The notes below the pieces were generated by a model that did not search any database, was not told where the DNA came from, and was given only the letters and a program-made list of their open reading frames with translations. Made by a program: the position numbers and the translations under genes. This document shows, one piece after another, positions 1-14,123 of a stretch of 64,000 bases of DNA. Each line of letters opens with the position of its first letter. Within the stretch, counting starts at the first letter, position 1. The stretch lies in NCBI RefSeq assembly GCF_018991925.1, contig NW_024737042.1, positions 19,716,795 to 19,780,794 on the forward strand. Reading direction: 5' to 3'. The stretch is from Homarus americanus. Lineage: Eukaryota; Arthropoda; Malacostraca; Decapoda; Nephropidae.

Positions 1-1973
1 ATAAATAGAAGAAATAGAAATAGTTGGGTTAATAGTTAAATAAATAAATATTAAAGAAGAAGAAGAAGAAGAAGAAGAAGTTAAATAGTTAAAGAAATAA
101 AGAAGAAGAAGAAGGTTAAATAAATAAAGAAATAAAAGAAGAAGAATAAATAGTTAAATAAATAAATAAAGAAGAAGAAGAAGAAGAAGAAGAAGAAAGT
201 AAATGAAGAAGAAGAAGGAAGAAGAAGAAGCAAAGCAAATAAATAAATAAATAAATAAATAAAGAAGAAGTTAAATAAAATAAAGAAGGAAGAAGAAGTA
301 GATTAAAATAAAGAAATAATAAATAAAGAAAAAATAATAAATAAATAAATAGTTAAATAAATAAATAGTTAAATAAGAAATAGTTAAATAAATAATAAAT
401 AAATAAATAATAAATAGTAAAGAAAAGAAGAAGAAATAAAGAAATAAATAAAGAAGAAGAAGAAGAATATAAATAGTTGAAGAAGAAGAAGAAGAAAAAG
501 AAGTTAAATAATAAATAAATAATAAATAAAGAAGAAGAAGAAGAAATAATAAAGAAGAAGAAGAAGAAGAAATAATAAGAAGAAGAATAAATAAATAAAG
601 TTAAAGAAATAGAAGAAGAAGAAGAAGAAGAAGAAGAAGAAGAAGAAGAAGAAGAAGAAGAAGAAGAAGAAATAAAGAAGAAGAAAAAGAAGAAGAAGAA
701 ATAAATAGTTAAAGAAGAAGAAGAAGAAGAAGAAGAAGAAAGAAGAAATAAAGGAAGAAGAAGAAGAAGAAGAAGAAGAAGAAGAAGAAAGAAGTTAAAG
801 AAAGAAATAAATAAATAGATAAATAAATAATAAATAAATAGAAGAAGAAGAAGAAATAAATAAATAAAGAAATAATAAATAAAATAAATAAATAAAGAAG
901 AAGAAGAAGAAATAAATAAATAAATAAATAAAGAATAAAGAAGAAGAAGAATAAAGCTAAATAAATAATAAATAAAGAAGAAGAAGAAGAAGAAGAAGAA
1001 GAAGAAGAAGAAGAAGAAGAAGAAGAAGAAGAAGATAAAGAAGAAGAAGAAATAAATAAAAAAGTAAATAGTAATAATAAAGTAAAATAAAGAAGAAGAA
1101 GAAGAAAGGAAGAAGCAAATAGTTGAAGAAGAAGAAGAAGAAGAAGAAGAAGAAGAAGAAGAAGAAGAAGAAGAAGAAGAAGAAGAAGAAGAAGAAGAAG
1201 AAGAAGAAAAGAAGTGAAGAAGAAGAAGAAGAAGAAGAAGAAGAAGAAGAAGAAGAAGAAGAAGAAGAAGAAGAAGAAGAAGAAGAAGAAGAAGGAAATA
1301 AAGAAGAAGAAGAAGAAGAAGAAGAAGAAGAAGAAGAAGAAGGAAGAAGAAGAAGAAGAAGAAGAAGAAGAAGAAGAAGAAGAAGAAGAAGAAGAAGAAG
1401 AAGAAGAAGAAGAAAAGAAGAAGAAGAAGAAGAAGAAGAAGAAGAAGAAGAAGAAGAAGAAGAATTGAATAAGCTAAAAGAAGAAGAAGAAGAAGAAGAA
1501 GGAAGAAGAAGAAGAAGAAGAAGAAGAAGCTAGTAGAAGAAGAAGAAGAAGAAGAAGAAGAAGAAGAAGAAGAAGAAGAAGAAGAAGAAGAAGAAGAAGA
1601 AGAAGAAGAAGAAGAAGAAGAAGAAGAAGAAGAAGAAGAAGAAGAAGAAGAAGAAGAAGAAGAAGAAGAAGAAGAAGAAGAAGAAGAAGAAGAAGAAGAA
1701 GAAGAAGAAGAAGAAGAAGAAGAAGAAGAAGAAGAAAAGAAGAAGAAGAAGAAGAAGAAGAAGAAGAAGAAGAAGAAGAAGAAGAAGAAGAAGAAGAAGA
1801 AGAAGAAGAAGAAGAAGAAGAAGAAGAAGAAAGAAGAAGAAGAAGAAGAAGAAGAATAAAGAAGAAGAAGAAGAAGAAGAAGAAGAAGAAGAAGAAGAAG
1901 AAGAAGAAGAAGAAGAAGAAGAAGAAGAAGAAGAAGAAGAAGAAGAAAGAAGAAGAAGAAGAAGAAGAAGAAG
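1..1973. repeat. (GAA)n-rich polypurine microsatellite array
   Basis: Almost every base of the plus strand is A or G in long GAA runs. From 1 to about 1120 the runs are mixed with AAAT, AAATAG and GTTAAA motifs; from about 1123 to 1973 they are close to pure GAA. The array starts at the window edge, so its true length is unknown. Long open frames in all phases (poly-K, poly-E, poly-R, or poly-S, poly-F, poly-L on the other strand) are translation artefacts. Unique sequence resumes at 1974 (gatagtcacactgg). Confidence 0.98.
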
Positions 1974-3269
1974 ATAGTCACACTGGAGGCTGCAAGACAA
2001 GAAACATCACGTTAAGGAAAACCGATAAAGCACTGCAACGCCCCTCGAGCACTCCTCCCCGGCAACTCACCTACACTACACTACCCAGACTGACCTACTT
2101 GTACGACCTTTCGCCTTTAGTTCCACCCTTGACCCATTTTCAAAACCATAAAGCTACAATCAATCGAGTTTACTACCATTTAGGTGATATTTACACGTTT
2201 TTTTCCATTTAGTGGCTTTCTTGATTTTTGATCAATAATGAATCTCGTCATCGACCAAATAATTATCAAAGCCTACCATGAGTTGTGAGATTTTAACAAC
2301 TTTTTTCTTGAGATGTTTTCCGATACACCTACTGACATAACAAATATAAAGATTAAGAGATATAGAAAAAAAAACCCCTGCCCAACGTGCGACTGTCCTC
2401 ACACCCCCCTACCCCGACATTTAACAGAGAAAAAAAATTTCCTGCTTTTCAGCCAATATCTTCACTGCGGAAAAACAAGTTCCTACACCAAAGGAAGGCA
2501 CTGAAACCAATCAGAAATTATAAGAAAAGTGAACATTTCTAGTTGTTTATTTATCGACAATATTCTCCATTGTCCTTCCCCAAATATCACATGCCTACGA
2601 TACCGAAAAAGGCCAGCAGACAATATCAAAGCCAAATGCCTAAATATTCCCCGGACAAAAGGAAAGAAAGAAAAATACTAAAAACAAAAACGAGTCCAAA
2701 ACCGAAGCCCCCAATTAGAGAAAATGTACATCGCCGGAGAACAACACACAAAAACACATCCCAAGAAGAAGACGAAGAAAAAAAAGATCTTCAGTGAGCA
2801 TTTAACCAGAAAGGAACAAAACAAAGTCCACGACCCCGTAAGAGTGTGGGGAGCAGATTAAGATACACTGTGTGTCGTCCAAGTGGCACTACGGAAGCGA
2901 CCATCAACCAACATGAGGACTCTTAGCGTTGAGCACGCCTGAGACCTCTCGCTGGATGACACGCAAGGAGGAACGAGGCCGGCAATCTGCAGCAGGAGGG
3001 AGGGTGGAGGCTGTGTAATGAATACACAACACCGACAATTTGTTGAATGAGGTCCGATGGTTCCGACCACGCTGAGATACTGCAGCTGTCCGATGTGCGT
3101 TCTGAGTATCTCAGGCTGTCTGTCTCCACACCCCCTTCCTTTAACCCTCTGTCTCCCTCTCTATTATACATTCTGAACCGTTTTGCCTCGTGCTATTTTT
3201 ACCTTTTCTGATTATATAGCTGTCTCAGACTGTTTCTTATTGTTGTTATTCAGTCTGTTGTGCCAAGCC

Positions 3270-3272
<3 letters not shown>
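1974..3272. other. Anonymous sequence, no gene recognised
   Basis: Only short open frames are present (for example 63 and 84 codons on plus at 2313 and 2543). They are lysine- and proline-rich with no recognisable domain. A CT-rich stretch lies around 3120-3165. I see no RNA gene and no mobile-element hallmark. Confidence 0.5.
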
Positions 3273-3360
<88 letters not shown>

Positions 3361-3388
3361 ATATATATATGCGTGTGTGTGTGTGTAT
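3273..3388. repeat. (TA)n microsatellite with short (GT)n end
   Basis: About 85 bp of uninterrupted TA dinucleotides, one GA interruption near 3358, ten more bases of TA, then a short GT run to 3388. Confidence 0.97.
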
Positions 3389-5555
3389 AGACAAACATCT
3401 TTAATAAGGGAAACACGAGGTAAAGGTAGGGAGAAACAGAGTGAAGGGGGCGCACTAAAAGCGACAAAACTCTACAGCAACAGATGGCACCACCAAAACA
3501 CCAGGCGAATAATGGTGTTCTCCAGCCCTGATCACTACCTGTGTAATCTGTGCCTTGCAAAGCGGGTAGAAGACAGTCTAGTGAGGATGTGCTGTTGCAT
3601 CAGTAGTCCCTATTGCACCACAATGTAATAAACGGACTACACGACTTAATCTGCAGAGTGTCGAATAACCCCTCATCATCTGCAACGAGCAACATTTGTT
3701 ACAAAGGCTGAGTGTAAAGACGTTCGTATTAATGTGCGGCTTTGTTACACGGTTGAGTTCCTTGTTGCATCATCATGTTGAAATGAACCCACACAATCCC
3801 GAGTTTGCAGAGGCGCCAGTGAACACTCATCAACTGCGTGGCCAAATCCGACAGGACATGTAGTTTTTTCCACCGTGAAATCGGAAATATAGCACAATCT
3901 GCGACAAACTCATTAAAACACGATATATATCAATTTACTACCGAAATGCGAAAACAATGTTCATTTCAGATGGACAATAAATCATTAAGGATTATCTTAT
4001 TTATCAAAATAGCACACGCAGCGAATTTTTAAACTGCCGTAAAATAGATCACCTGCATCGTGGGTAAGCGACCAGAATTTCAATGAGGAGCGCGGTTGAA
4101 CAATTATACAACACAGAGACACGGAGTCAGGCGGGTGTATCATGCCGAAAAGTCTATCAGTTTGATGAACAAAACAAAATAGAGCTTTACTATTCGGAGG
4201 ACAAAGTATTGTAAGAGGAGAGAGAAGCATCACATAAATGTTCACGTTCAGCCTCTTTCTCTCTATTGTTCTCACTATGTCCTATAATTTCTCTTATGAA
4301 TATTTTTCCTTGATATAATGAAGTACGACCATTAGCGAGAAATCTGAAAATCGTTGATATATTTAGTGTTCAACGCACCCTTGTCTACATAGCTTCACAA
4401 AAATAGTAAACAGTTTGATAACAGAATTACAGTGTAAGTAGTTTTATACCGATGGCTAAGAGTGGTGATGTTAGTCTTGGCTTCACAGAAACCATCATAG
4501 AAGTGAGTTTTAAGTCACGTTGAAATGAAGGTAAAACCTGGACAAACTGTTAGGTATAATGTGTATGTTAAACGCTAACTATTATCAGTTGTTTATCTTC
4601 TAAATAAGGATGGTACAGTAAATAGGAAGTTAGGTGCTATAATCCGGAAATGATGGTTACATGGATATGATTCATAGTGAATGTTGCAATATGTAAATTG
4701 ATCGACGCAAGCCTTCCAGGTAGTTGTGATGAAGTCTATTGTTTACGAAGATAAGAGGGCAATAGCATCAACAAGTTGTGTGTCAGAGTAAACTGCCTTT
4801 ATACTGATGAAAGGAAGGAATTTATTTACTAATCTTATGTGAGTTCTCATATATTGTACAACACTACAGCGAAAATTTCTTCCAACATTTTGATTTATCT
4901 TATGTTTTTTGTCATACGTACCGTACATTAAACATCAGTTGATCCCAGTAACGCTGGTTGCACCGGACTTAGGAAAAGATAAAGACTTATATGCTGGGTC
5001 CAAATAGCTAGCTGGGTGTTGACGGCGTGAGGCGGGAGAGGAGGCGGTAGAGAAAGCTTCGCACGCTGCCCATAGCCATCCATCCCAAAGGAAAAAAACA
5101 ACCTATTTCCGAGATCCTTCCAGTGAGCTGAACCTTTATTTGTTGAAGCTCAGACGTGGCTGATGTGACCGTCTTCTTCACGTTCCAGATTGTTTGGATC
5201 CCCGAAAACCAAGCCACTTTACCCACTGATGGCTCAGCTGAGCAACTTGTGGGAGTTATCACCAGTTTTCCTTTTTGTTGTTGTTTATATATCTTAGATA
5301 ATAACACTGCCTCATCATCTATTCGGACGAAGAAAATGTTCGTGATAAGTTACCACAATCTGAAAATGTATATTTATTGAAAAACTCTACTGACGTGTGA
5401 ACTTTTAGTGATTGTTTTATGCATTTGTTCTGTCAGCAGGAACATGATTTCAAACAGAAAAGTATAAACCAAAATATTAACTGTGGTAAATAAGACTATA
5501 ACCGTAAAAACATCATGAACCCCTTTGAGTATGACAATAAAGTAGTTGGTCTGTT
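3389..5555. other. Anonymous sequence, no gene recognised
   Basis: AT-rich unique-looking DNA. The longest frames (99 codons minus at 5008-5307, 92 codons minus at 3997-4275, 74 codons plus at 5156-5380) show no domain I recognise. The two at 5.0-5.4 kb overlap on opposite strands, so at most one could be real. An exon here cannot be excluded from sequence alone. Confidence 0.45.
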
Positions 5556-5768
<213 letters not shown>

Positions 5769-5785
5769 ATAATAACAAAATAGTA

Positions 5786-5850
5786 ATAATAAACGGTTTA
5801 TTAGAGCAAGCCAGTGGCTGAAAATATACAAACTATGTGATTAGACATAA
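5786..5850 (-). mobile_element. 3' terminus of a retroelement with stem-loop and ATT tail (copy i)
   Basis: Read on the minus strand this ends with TATATTTTCAGCC, a short hairpin (AGCC, 3-nt loop, GGCT), then AATAAACCG and an ATT-rich tail. The same arrangement is found at 7262-7342 (plus), 26642-26710 (minus) and 34412-34480 (minus). AATAAA just before the tail looks like a polyadenylation signal. The body upstream on the minus strand (5851 to about 6350) does not match the other copies by eye. A 103-codon minus frame at 6033-6344 is not recognisable. Confidence 0.6.
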
Positions 5851-6249
5851 TAATATACGTTCAAAACATTTACAGGGCTGTACAGTACATACATCGGGAG
5901 GTGCTACTATATCATTAATAGATGGGATGGTGCTATTTTATATCTATCAGTGCGGGCCTTACAGGGTTGAATTTGCTTGTAGTGGCAGATTGCGCAAGGT
6001 GGGCGGATTACCGGTGGCAGTAGGTGGCGATGTCAAAGATGGAGCAGCAGTCCACTACCAAACCTCAATAGTGTGGTGACTGAGGGATGGCATTTCCAGG
6101 GAGGAGAGACGTTGTTGTAGCCGGAGTTGTCTGCGCCGAGCATGATTCTGCAGGCCCTTCTGTACCTTCTCTTGCTGACGTTGTTGGGTAGAGATTTGAC
6201 GCATACGTTAATTTTGGGAGAATAATGCGTTGTAGATATAGTCCTCAGC

Positions 6250-6285
<36 letters not shown>

Positions 6286-7261
6286 AAGGTATGCCTTAAT
6301 CTCGAAGAGAGAAAGTCAGAGGTCAGGGATACAGAACAAGACAAAGTTCAGATGTGCGAGGGTCTCAGCTCTGATGAACGCCTCCCTAGTTAAAGAATCA
6401 TAACTCTATCCCAGAGCTTGCATGACAGAGAGAGAGGCATGATAGTGTTGTGTTAGGACGCTGCCTTACTACCTACCACTTCATGACTACTATTTTCTCT
6501 TGTACTCCACCCACACACCCCTCCTCCCTCGCCCCCCCCACAATATACACACATTTTTATAGTGAAAATAATAAGACTAATTTTAGACATTTCCTAATGG
6601 TATAATTTTAATGTTGATAGAGGATTATTTGAAGTGATTTTATTTATTTAATTTTGAGGGGGCCGTTTGTTATTGATTTATTGATCTGTGACTTATGGTG
6701 ATTTGTTTATGCTTATGTTGTTGTTGGTTGTTAATGATGTTTTGTTGTTATTGTTGTCGCTGTTTTTGTTGTTGTTATTGACAATGCTGTTTTGGTTTTG
6801 TTGATTTTCTTGTTGTTTATGTTGCACAAATCTTCCTGGCCAAGGCCCCTAAATGACTATATTTGGCCTCCCAAGATTCCTACACACGCACACACCCTTT
6901 CGACTCACTGACCATCACCACGACCTCATCTGCAAATTTGTAAGAAGTCACACCATCCTTCAAACAAGCCCACTACCAATTCTGAGATCCCTAGCCCGAG
7001 AATTGCTGGCCTGACACCACAACCGCATCCAGCCCATACGTGCACGAACTGATCGCTATAAGAACAGCCCAGTCCCAACCATTGTAAAAATTATCAATAA
7101 CTTGTAATAAACCAGTGTATTCACTCCCAGTAAATACTACTTTGCACTGTCACTATGTTGAAAATGCACTGTAGTTTGAGCTTTTCCCATCTAGTTATTA
7201 TATATCTTATTTGTATCACTTATGTTACTGTATATTATTTGTAATTCGTAACCCATTCCTC
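5851..7261. other. Anonymous sequence with small simple repeats
   Basis: It contains a (GT)n run at about 6254-6283 and a TTG-rich stretch at about 6690-6830. The 6840-7260 part may be the body or 3' UTR of the element whose terminus follows at 7262, but no coding motif is visible. No gene is recognised. Confidence 0.4.
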
Positions 7262-7362
7262 AAATATGTAATCTGTATATTTTCAGCCTTCTGCTGCCAA
7301 GCTCTTTTCAATAAACCGTTAATTATTATTATTATTATTATTACACACACACACACACACCA
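7262..7362 (+). mobile_element. 3' terminus of a retroelement with stem-loop and ATT tail (copy ii)
   Basis: This contains TGTATATTTTCAGC, loop, GCTG, then TTCAATAAACCGTTAATT followed by (ATT)n and a short (AC)n. It is the plus-strand member of a four-copy set sharing this end. The stem is CAGC/GCTG, so the stem sequence differs from the other copies while pairing is kept. Confidence 0.6.
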
Positions 7363-7463
7363 AAGGCCTGCCAAGTTGTAACATCAGGCTATTCGTCTAA
7401 TTTCTGCCAAACACAAAGATGCTCCTCTATTTTCGCTCAGTTGGCTACATTGCTTGGTTGGTC

Positions 7464-7792
7464 TGGCTGAGTGGGGAAGAGTTGAGAGGGGAGGGAAGAC
7501 GGAAGGAATGGATGAGGAGGAGGAAGGAGGAAGGAGGAAGGGTGGATGAGGGAGTAGGAAGGAGGAGAGGGTGGATGAGAGGAGAGGGAAGAAGGAGGAG
7601 GGGTGGATGAGGGAGCAGGGAGCAGGAGGGTGATGAGGGAGTAGAAAGAGGAGAGAGTGGATGAGGGAGTAGGAAGTAGGAGAGGGTGGATGAGAGAGGG
7701 GATGGAGTATTGAGAGGGGAGGAAGTAAGTAGTAAGGAGGAGGAAAAAGGAGAGGAAGGAAGAAAAGAAGGAAGGAGGGGAAGGGGGAGTCA
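7464..7792 (+). repeat. Purine-rich degenerate minisatellite
   Basis: Nearly all plus-strand bases are A or G. A degenerate unit of roughly 30-40 bp built around GGGTGGATGAGGGAGTAGGA recurs across the block. Opposite-strand proline/serine-rich frames are artefacts of the composition. Confidence 0.85.
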
Positions 7793-7851
7793 TTTTCTGT
7801 GATATTCTGTTGATTCAGTGGAGTTCTATCCCGTAAGTTAAAACACAGACA

Positions 7852-7956
<105 letters not shown>

Positions 7957-7999
7957 CCATTTCTACTTCACACTTGAATCGTGTATGACGATCATCCAG

Positions 8000-8580
8000 C
8001 TATGATACACAATGATATGAGTTATTAGTGATGTCACCTACAGTAGGTTGGTGAGTTTTGAGGTGACTAAAGAGACCGATACGGGACCGGCAGGGTCGTC
8101 CACAGATGTTGCACGTGTGGAGGAGTACATCTAGTGCGGAAGGGCGGCGGCAGCGTCTTTCCGGCGTTCGCGCTTTTCTGCCTCGGTAAGCAGTTGAGCT
8201 AACTCTAAAGTATTGACACCTTCTCGTGTGGTGCTCCTCCAAGCGTTAAAGCGTTACGGTGTGGAGTAATCGCCCCAGGTGAGGGGGTTGATTTGGCACT
8301 TTTTCAGATTTGTCTTAAGACTATCCTTACACCTTTTCAGTTGCCCATCAGCGTAACGTTTACCATTCGTTAGGTGACTGTAAAGTAGCTGCCTTGACAG
8401 TCTACTGTGGTCCATGCGGGTAACATGGCCAGTCCAACGTAGTTGTTCGCGGATAATGGTAGCCTCGATGCTTCTACAGTTGGTGTCAGCGAGAATACTG
8501 GCATTTGTTCTCTTGTCTTCCCATCGAACTCAGAGGATGGAACGTAGACTACGTTGGTGAAAGTTTTCAAGTAATGAAGT
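8000..8580 (-). pseudogene. RTE-like LINE ORF2, C-terminal fragment
   Basis: On the minus strand the fragments read as the end of an endonuclease/reverse-transcriptase LINE protein. First comes a segment with the sense of LRWTGHVTRMD, then a lysine-rich stretch, then a terminal zinc finger CNICGRPCRSRIGLFSH (about 8050-8115), a motif found at the C-terminus of many animal LINE proteins of this type. The reading frame shifts and is interrupted by stops, so this is a dead 5'-truncated copy. A related, longer copy lies at 26568-31010. I am sure of the LINE origin; the clade assignment (RTE-like) is less certain. Confidence 0.72.
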
Positions 8581-8604
8581 TGCTTCTCTTACTGTGTGTG
8601 GGAG

Positions 8605-9070
8605 ACAGACAGACAGACAGACAGACAACAGACAGATGGACAGACACACTAAAACCTCACTACCACAGTATACCTTCACTATACCATTGTTACTACACTA
8701 TATCTTCACTACCACACTATATCTTCACTATAATATTTATCAATATACCTTCACTACTAGTACATCTACACTATAACTTCACAACACCATCACTATAACT
8801 TTACCCCATTATATCTTCTACCATACACGTACACTATACACTATACCGTCTCTACCACACTATACCTTCACCACCACACATGTACACTATACACCATACT
8901 ACGCTACCACACTATACCTTTCCCCAATCAACACATGTGTACACTAGTGACTATACTTTTACCCCACCACACATGTAATTATACACTATACTAACTATAT
9001 CACCACACTATACCTTCACCACCAATAACATGAAGACCATATATAGCATAATTTTTTATCACTACACACG
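8605..9070. repeat. (GACA)n tract and degenerate CACTATA/CTTCACTACCA repeats
   Basis: A pure GACA run (about 8607-8628) is followed by about 400 bp in which CACTATA, CTTCAC and TACCACAC words recur irregularly. This is low-complexity DNA with no coding signal. Confidence 0.75.
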
Positions 9071-9649
9071 TCACTTTACACTATACCCAGGACTCTTATT
9101 ACATTATCTTGGCAGCCGTTTGGAGAAATACCTCCAAGTGTCGCCGCGTCATTGATGGTATGTTTAGCCACAACGGCAAGACAAAAATTTGAGCCGTGTT
9201 GTACCCAACTTCGACGTGGTTGCAGCGAACCTAAACCAAAGGAACAAGACAAGACCCAGTCTACTGAGGCCCAAGCCAGTCCAACCCTCAAGACCAACCC
9301 AAGTCCAAACCAACCCCTAAGGAGAAGAAAAGTCCCAGAAGAGCCAGGCCAAATTGGATAAGAGGTAAAGACAAGAATAAGGAAAAGGATGTTCCAAGTC
9401 CAAAGGTGAAGAGATCTATTGATAAGACGTCCAAAAGACAAAAAAAAATAAAGGCCAGAACAAACACTGAAGAACTGACTCGAGCTGCAAAGGGATTGAT
9501 CATCCTCAAGCGAGAGAAAAATAAATAAAATGAAATACAACAGATACAAATAAATAAATAAATAAAATACAAAAACATAAAAAACAAAAAAACATATGCA
9601 AACAGTCAACAAACACAAACAAGAGGAGGGAGAGGGAGAGAGAGAACTT
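9071..9649. other. Anonymous sequence, possibly decayed retroelement
   Basis: Long frames run on both strands (192 codons minus at 9076-9654; 69 plus), but the minus frame is F/L/I-rich at one end and shows no domain. The 9480-9640 part is A-rich with AAATA repeats. The block directly precedes a CR1 fragment and may include its decayed upstream part. Confidence 0.35.
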
Positions 9650-10375
9650 GACAAATGTAAAGTACTCAGGTATGGGTGATATAAACGGGAAACCAGTTAC
9701 CAGATGAACAACAATGTCATTGAGAAATCCGACTGCGAGAGAATTTGGAGTAATGATAAGTAGGAACCTTAAGCCAAGTAAACAATGTGTTTTGCTCGTA
9801 ACAAGGCTAATAAAGTACTTGGGTTCATCCAAAGGAGTGTTAGTCACAAGACTAGCGAGGCATCCTACGATTATATCTTCAGCTTTGAGACCACACCTGG
9901 ATTACGCAGCTCAGTTCTTCAGCTGTATTGCAGAATAGATATAGAATCATGGAAAGAATTCAGAGGAGAATGACAAGATAATCCGGGCATTAGGAACCTT
10001 GAGGTAGAGACAGGTTAAAGCATCTTAATTTTGCGCTCCCTCGAGAGACGTAGAGCGAGGGCGACCTGATAAGGTGTAAAGTGGAAGGCAGAGGGCTAAA
10101 CAAAGGACATTACAGGTACTCAACTATCCAACCAGGAGCTAACTAGTTTTAAAATTAGACAAATTTAGATTTAGACGCGAAATAGGTAGACACTGGTTTG
10201 AAACAGAGTAGTGGACGATTGGAACAAGTTGCAAATATCATCATTAACTCAGATAAGCTGATAACTTAAACATAGGTTGGATGTATATGAGCAATAGGGT
10301 TGGGTGTAAATGGGACTGCCTGCTTATGGGCCAATAGGCCCGCTGCAGTTTCCTCCATTCTTATCTTCTTATGTT
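9650..10375 (+). pseudogene. CR1 family A LINE, 3' fragment (decayed)
   Basis: This aligns by eye to 33675-34410. Shared stretches include the region encoding EKSDCE..LGVMISRNLKPSKQCVFARNKA and the terminal GGGCCAATAGGCCCGCTGCAG followed by TTCTTAT-type octamer repeats. Many single-base indels break the frame. It covers the C-terminal part of ORF2 and the 3' UTR. Confidence 0.85.
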
Positions 10376-11394
10376 AACAACTGTTCTCCTCTTATGTCCC
10401 CCCTCCTCCTCCATCTCCCTGGATCATGCCTCATAGAGAGTAGGTTTTCACACAGACATCAACATCGGTTATCTACAGTATTTCCATCGTTCTACAACCT
10501 CCAACTACCTCTCAGCTTCGTCGTTGTGTCCGTGGAAGTCGCTGTTTGTTATTTGTGAGATATTTCTTACTATGCAGAACGACAACTAGAGCTTTAGTGC
10601 GGTGAGGTTTCTCTTCACTTAGTTCTCGGCCTAATGATGAAACTGTTGTGGTCATAATGGCTGAAGGATCAATAATCCCAAATGGCTGAACATGACGGTT
10701 GAAAACGAGAAAATAAAGCAATGTCTCGTATGATTATATGACTGACCAATAGACTCAAACACGGAGATATTAAAATACCTTCCTCATATCTGTCCTGCCA
10801 CTGTAGTTAATATATCTCAATAGATCTTTGGTTCAGGATAACAGTGAATTCTCTGATCAACATGCAGTACACGTCACAATGCCACAACAGCAAACTTCCT
10901 GAGGTTCAATATTGTCAAAGACTGTGAGATTGTGATGGGAGGTTATTTTGTGCTGTGAGATTATTGTTCATGTCCTTCTTTCCTAGAAAATTAAGATCGC
11001 ATTTTGGTTTCAAATACCAGACCATATACTGTAGATAAATTAAAGTAAATAACATAGAGAACAAAAGAAAGTGATAATTTTACCATAAGCAAGAGGTTCT
11101 TCACTCCTTCTAGGTAAAGATGGCGACCACATCTCTACTAAAGAGAACCATAACAATTACTGGAAAAAGTTACTTAGCTACACCATAAACACAAATCCTT
11201 AAAGTTTCTTTTCTTATACTTCGTGAGGAGTAACTTTGGGAGTGTGTCCTTCTATATTTAACCTTCTTAGTGGTAAAGGTGATGTTCGACGTGTTTATCA
11301 TGTAAAAATCTTGTTATTCTCGTTCTATAATAATTGGCTCCTGTGTTATTAGATTGTTCCTATAATTTTTAAACAACAGATGATTTACGTGAGT
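10376..11394. other. Anonymous sequence, no gene recognised
   Basis: A CT-rich patch lies at 10380-10430. Short frames on either strand (82 codons plus at 10310, 69 codons minus at 10512) lack recognisable motifs. Confidence 0.45.
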
Positions 11395-11578
11395 TATGAT
11401 CATGGTCATGTGTTTTATGAGAGTTATGTTCATGGTCATGGGTTTTATGCGAGAGTTATGTTCAAGTTCATGTGTTTTATGTGAGTTATGTTCATGTTCA
11501 CGTGTTTATATGAGTTATGTTCATGTTCATGTGTTTTATGCGAGCTATGTTCATGTTCATGTGTTTTACGTAAGTTTT
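11395..11578. repeat. About 33-bp minisatellite
   Basis: Roughly six degenerate copies of a unit containing GAGTTATGTTCATGTTCATG and TGTTTTATG. The unit length is close to a multiple of three, which gives an open 62-codon frame with a repeated CELCS/ELYVHVHVFY pattern. I treat the frame as an artefact. Confidence 0.85.
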
Positions 11579-12958
11579 TCATGATTATGAATTTTGAAAA
11601 TTCTGATCATTGAGTTTTACCAAAAGGTATTTTTCATGAAGCTTTGCTGAAGTTAATTGCATGAGGTAATGAAAGAAGGTAAGGGCGTATTGCCATCACT
11701 GAACTACTTAGGACAGATAAATGCCATAATTGGTAATCTTGGTGACGTCTAAATAAAGATAGAAAGGAGGAAAGAAATGTCGTAAGGTGAATGCCTATCA
11801 ACAGTGCTTTCAATATCTACAAGTACAAGAAATTGCTCATAATGAAACGATATTCTATTCAAGAGAGCAAAAGAAATGATGTTTAGGGAGTTTGTGTGTA
11901 TGGAGGAAACAGGCAAGTATGGACTGTAAGTAGCAGACAAAATCAAACATGTGACAAGAATGTAAGCCGAGATTAAGTATACAAGGAATCGGGCTCAGAA
12001 GATTTTATTATGATAAGAAATTAAGTGTTTACTGTATGAAGAACCTATACTATTTACCTCACCTTCCAGCTGATGAGGAATATCAGCACTAGTATTATCT
12101 TTGAGAGGCTTTACTAAAGTAATTTGTGTAAGCTTGAGAGCCTGATAGTGTGAGGTAAGTGTCGAGCGTGAGAGATATCTGTGTGTGTGGAATGACAAGT
12201 TTAGTTTTATTTAAGACTGACAGTTAGGTGAATAAATTGAGATACAGAGAAAATGATAACAATATGGAGGTAATGTTCACAGCAGCTGAAGATAGTGTGT
12301 GTGTGTGTGTGTGTGACAGGCCAGTGGGTATACAAGGCACCCACCTACAATACTTCAACAGGCTCCTGGTATGTTTATAAATGGCGCACCATAAGCACTG
12401 CTCCTGATGGCCCTCCTGCTGAGCTACAAATCTACGCATTTTTAGATAGAGCCGCTGTGCCTAGCTCTCGCTCTACCCTCTTTCCCCTCCCTCCTTACCC
12501 CCCTCTTCTTCTTCAACCTCTATCCCTTCTTCCTCCGTTCCTCTCTCCTCTCTTCCGACCTTTTCTCCTCCATCCTCGCCTCACCTCCACCCTACGCCAA
12601 TGTTTCATGTTTCCTTGCACGTTTGTTGTATTTTGTTCATCAATTATTTCAGGATTTATAAGGTTATGAAAATATGAATTGCAGTGGGTGGACCATGAGG
12701 TGTGAGTGGGATGGGGAGGAAAAGGAAATAAAGTAGGAAAGGAAGAGCAGGTGAGATGTAGGAGGCGTAGATAAAGAAGGTGGGGAAGAGTTGAGATGTG
12801 GGAGAAAAGTGAGTAGAGCGAAGAGAGGAAAGAAGAGTAATGAGTAATAATTGTTTTTTGAATTGTAGTAAACGCTGTTGAAACTGAGTTTTAACGTACA
12901 TACAAACCAGCAACTCTTGTCTTGCTACTAGAGTGGCGATATTAAAACCATATTAATG
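11579..12958. other. Anonymous sequence, no gene recognised
   Basis: This includes a short (GT)n at 12294-12316, a pyrimidine-rich stretch at 12470-12600 and a purine-rich stretch at 12690-12840 on the same strand. The opposite composition of the last two hints at weak intrastrand complementarity. No coding domain is seen. Confidence 0.4.

Positions 12959-14123
<1,165 letters not shown>

Noticed and set aside
353..2000. Long open frames of poly-S/F/L, poly-K/E/R (up to 542 codons)
   Set aside because: They are the six-phase translation of a GAA/AAAT repeat and have no protein-like composition.
9076..9847. Minus-strand 192- and 113-codon frames with hydrophobic stretches (possible membrane protein)
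   Set aside because: The hydrophobic part comes from the A-rich tract at 9480-9640 read on the other strand, and the frames overlap a CR1 fragment.
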